From contig JAOZRF010000041.1 of NCBI GenBank assembly GCA_029940245.1, positions 4,506 through 12,265 on the forward strand: a stretch of DNA of 7,760 nucleotides, in the 5' to 3' direction. The stretch comes from Desulfobacula sp. (GTDB lineage: Bacteria > Desulfobacterota > Desulfobacteria > Desulfobacterales > Desulfobacteraceae). The notes under the pieces were generated by a model. It was not told where the DNA came from. It saw only the letters and a program-made list of their open reading frames with translations, and ran no database searches. This document shows positions 6,039 to 7,760 of the stretch, piece after piece. Positions within the stretch are counted from its first letter, which is position 1, and every line of letters starts with the position of its first letter. The position numbers were made by a program, and so were the translations under genes.

Positions 6039-7493
6039 ATGAAAACTTTTTTGTTTTATGATGTTGAAACCAGCGGTTTAAATCATGCTTTTGATCAGAT
6101 TTTAACCTTTGCCTGCATCCGAACAGATCTTGAACTCAATGAAATCGAAAGACAAAGTATTACAATTTGTCTGCGCAAAGATATCGTGCCTTCGCCAAAC
6201 GCTTTTTTAGTTCATGGGTTGACCTATGATGAATTAAAGCGTGGGATCAATGAGTATAACGCAGCCTTAAAAATTCACAAAATATTAAATACTTCCGGAA
6301 CCATAAGTCTGGGGTATAATTCTCTTGGATTTGACGATGAATTTTTACGTTTCATGTTTTATCGCAACCTTTTGGATCCTTATTCCCATCAATATGCCAA
6401 TGGGTGTGCAAGAATGGACATTCTGCCGATGACTGTTCTTTTCAGGGTATTTCATCCCAAAAGTTTAAACTGGCCTCAAATTGATGGAAAACCGACATTA
6501 AAGTTAGACAGCATCAGCCGGGAAAATAATTTTATAACCTCCGGCAGGGCCCATGAAGCACTCAATGATGTTGAAGCCGTTATCGAACTGAGTAAAAAAA
6601 TGTTTCAGCAAAAAGATATCTGGAAATATTGTCTGGATTTTTTTAATAAAACCAGGGACGAGGTCAGAATAAATAGTATTGACAAAAAACTGGATATTCA
6701 GAATACGCAGTTTCGGATTTGTCTTATGATGTCGGCATCTTTCGGATCAACGGTAAATTATATGGCCCCGGTGATTCATCTTGGATCATCCCTGGTCTAT
6801 AAAAATCAAAGTCTGTGGCTCAGGCTTGATCAGGACGATATTTTAGGTATGGATTCAGGTATGGATATAAAGGATACCTTTGTTATCAGGAAACGTGCCG
6901 CGGATGCTTTGATCGTGCTGCCCGCGCTTGAAAGATTCTGGGATAAACTGCCGGAACAATCCAGAAACAAGGCCCGGGAAAACATAGAGAAAATTTCTAA
7001 CAAACGGTTTTTTGAATTTATCCTATATCACAGCAATTATAAATATCCGTTTATTCCCAACATGGACCCGGATGCAGCCCTTTATCAGGATGGTTTTTTT
7101 TCGTTTCAGGAGAAAAAAGAAATCAATCTGGTTCATCAATCCCTGAAGGAGTTAACAAAGACGGCTTTACATTCGGATACAATAGAAAATATAAAAAAAT
7201 TGAACTGCCTGAGGATAAAAACCCTGGCAAATCGTATACTTGCTCGAAATTTTGACGATATAAAAGGCTATACTGAAGATACAGAATTCAGTTTATACAT
7301 AAGCCGGTTGAAATCTTCACTTGAAGAAGATCAGATCATCGGATATAAGAATGATAAAAAATTAAATTGCAGACAAGCCCTGGAGGAGTTGAAAGAAAAG
7401 CAAAAGACCCTTTTAAATCCGGATCAGGACCAGAAAAAAATGTTGGACTGGTTAAAAAAATATACGGAAAGCCTGTACAACTCTCGGCCTTAA
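6039..7493 (+). CDS. sbcB: Exodeoxyribonuclease I (SbcB/ExoI family)
   Basis: Processive 3'-5' single-strand DNA exonuclease involved in recombination and mismatch-repair end processing. The 484 residues match E. coli ExoI (475) in length and layout. The DEDDh exonuclease domain (about 1-185) has D8 and E10 in F-Y-D-V-E-T-S-G, an Asp in L-G-Y-N-S-L-G-F-D-D-E (91-101), and H172 with D177 in H-E-A-L-N-D-V. Family marks include F-A-C-I-R-T-D (24-30), F-Y-R-N-L-L-D-P-Y (107-115) and L-N-W-P (143-146). An SH3-like middle region (about 200-350) ends in D-A-A-L-Y-Q-D-G-F-F (345-354). The helical C-terminal domain has R-I-L-A-R-N-F (399-405), matching E. coli R-A-R-N-F. The ribosome-binding site is weak (GTGGA, 6028-6032). 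It converges with the HU gene. Confidence 0.9.
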   Translation: MKTFLFYDVETSGLNHAFDQILTFACIRTDLELNEIERQSITICLRKDIVPSPNAFLVHGLTYDELKRGINEYNAALKIHKILNTSGTISLGYNSLGFDDEFLRFMFYRNLLDPYSHQYANGCARMDILPMTVLFRVFHPKSLNWPQIDGKPTLKLDSISRENNFITSGRAHEALNDVEAVIELSKKMFQQKDIWKYCLDFFNKTRDEVRINSIDKKLDIQNTQFRICLMMSASFGSTVNYMAPVIHLGSSLVYKNQSLWLRLDQDDILGMDSGMDIKDTFVIRKRAADALIVLPALERFWDKLPEQSRNKARENIEKISNKRFFEFILYHSNYKYPFIPNMDPDAALYQDGFFSFQEKKEINLVHQSLKELTKTALHSDTIENIKKLNCLRIKTLANRILARNFDDIKGYTEDTEFSLYISRLKSSLEEDQIIGYKNDKKLNCRQALEELKEKQKTLLNPDQDQKKMLDWLKKYTESLYNSRP

Positions 7494-7505
7494 GTTCTTG
7501 CAGAC

Positions 7506-7539
7506 GGGGTCAGGCTTGTTTTATTGCAAGCCTGACCCC
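7506..7539. repeat. Perfect inverted repeat of the GGGGTCAGGCTTG element
   Basis: GGGGTCAGGCTTG (7506-7518) and CAAGCCTGACCCC (7527-7539) are exact complements of 13 bp around an eight-base loop. It lies 12 bases after the exonuclease stop and nine bases from the end of the convergent HU gene. Neither strand has a proper T-run after it, so it is not a textbook intrinsic terminator, but the hairpin could protect or end both messages. It is the complete form of the element seen as half-copies elsewhere in the window. Confidence 0.8.
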
Positions 7540-7548
7540 ATACCTGAT

Positions 7549-7760
7549 TTATTTTACAGCGTCTTTTAATGCTTTTCCAGGGACAAACTTGGGTACGTTT
7601 CTGGCAGGAATGTCAATTTCTTTGCCTGTCTGGGGATTTCTGCCTTTTCTGGCTTTTCTATTGGCTGTTTTAAATGTTCCAAAGCCAACCAGTGTAACAG
7701 AATCTTTGTTGGCAAGAGCTTGAGTAATTGCTTTGATTGTGCAGTCCACTGCTGCCTGAA
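7549..7760 (-). CDS. HU-type DNA-binding protein, 5' end cut by the window edge
   Basis: Small dimeric nucleoid protein that bends DNA. About 70 C-terminal residues are visible of the usual roughly 90; reading on past the GTG at 7749 gives further in-frame residues (Q-A-A-V-D-C) to the edge, so that GTG is not the start and the gene is simply truncated by the window. Diagnostic motifs: V-T-L-V-G-F-G-T-F, the beta-arm [10 protein letters not shown] with the intercalating proline, [13 protein letters not shown], and the terminal A-L-K-D-A-V-K. It could be HU (hupB-like); the sequence gives no sign of IHF specificity. Confidence 0.93.
   Translation of the reverse strand, partial: QAAVDCTIKAITQALANKDSVTLVGFGTFKTANRKARKGRNPQTGKEIDIPARNVPKFVPGKALKDAVK

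Noticed and set aside
7367..7723. 118-codon plus-strand reading frame overlapping sbcB and HU
   Set aside because: It crosses the end of sbcB, the inverted repeat and the antisense of HU; both overlapped genes are clearly real and the product resembles nothing.
7549..7749. HU as a complete 66-residue protein starting at GTG 7749
   Set aside because: The HU frame stays open to the window edge and the missing N-terminal helices are essential to the fold, so it is a gene cut by the edge.

Overview
The window is a compact, almost entirely coding stretch of a low-to-mid GC bacterial chromosome. It suggests a Gram-negative sulfate-reducing Desulfobacterota, probably Desulfobacteraceae-like (Desulfobacula/Desulfobacter type). 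This is inferred from the protein sequences and gene set (lipoprotein-type Pal and CpoB, RuvCAB, bactofilin, L13/S9). No rRNA or other taxonomic marker is present to prove it.

Layout: 36-1563 holds the end of a tol-pal cluster, pal then cpoB (ybgF), both predicted lipoproteins of the Tol-Pal envelope constriction machinery. It runs, nine bases after cpoB, into ruvC-ruvA-ruvB (1573-3713), the complete Holliday-junction branch migration and resolution set, with a 4-base ruvC/ruvA overlap. Next come a single-pass membrane protein of unknown function (3789-4565) and a bactofilin (4607-5011), probably one envelope/cytoskeleton module. A sigma70-type promoter at about 5025-5053 starts a separate rplM-rpsI ribosomal protein operon (5092-5946), closed by a strong intrinsic terminator (5984-6021). 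An exonuclease I (SbcB) family gene follows (6039-7493). It converges on a HU-type DNA-binding protein gene on the minus strand, which runs off the right edge.

The most distinctive feature outside the genes is a short dispersed element with core GCCTGACCC(C), or its complement GGGGTCAGGC. It sits in four intergenic gaps (642-664, 3719-3766, 4573-4585, 7506-7539), each time 5-12 bases after a stop codon. In three of the four it lies just upstream of the next gene's ribosome-binding site. One copy is a perfect 13-bp inverted repeat between two convergent genes. These look like REP-type repeats, though their function is not established.

The genes themselves are mostly conserved housekeeping. 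Second-look points are an altered RuvA acidic pin together with altered RuvB motifs, the membrane protein/bactofilin pair, a TTG-initiated rplM with an early internal hairpin, and a TolA-like Ala/Lys-rich linker in Pal. I see no phage, IS element, CRISPR, tRNA or defence system, and no convincing wholly new system in this window.
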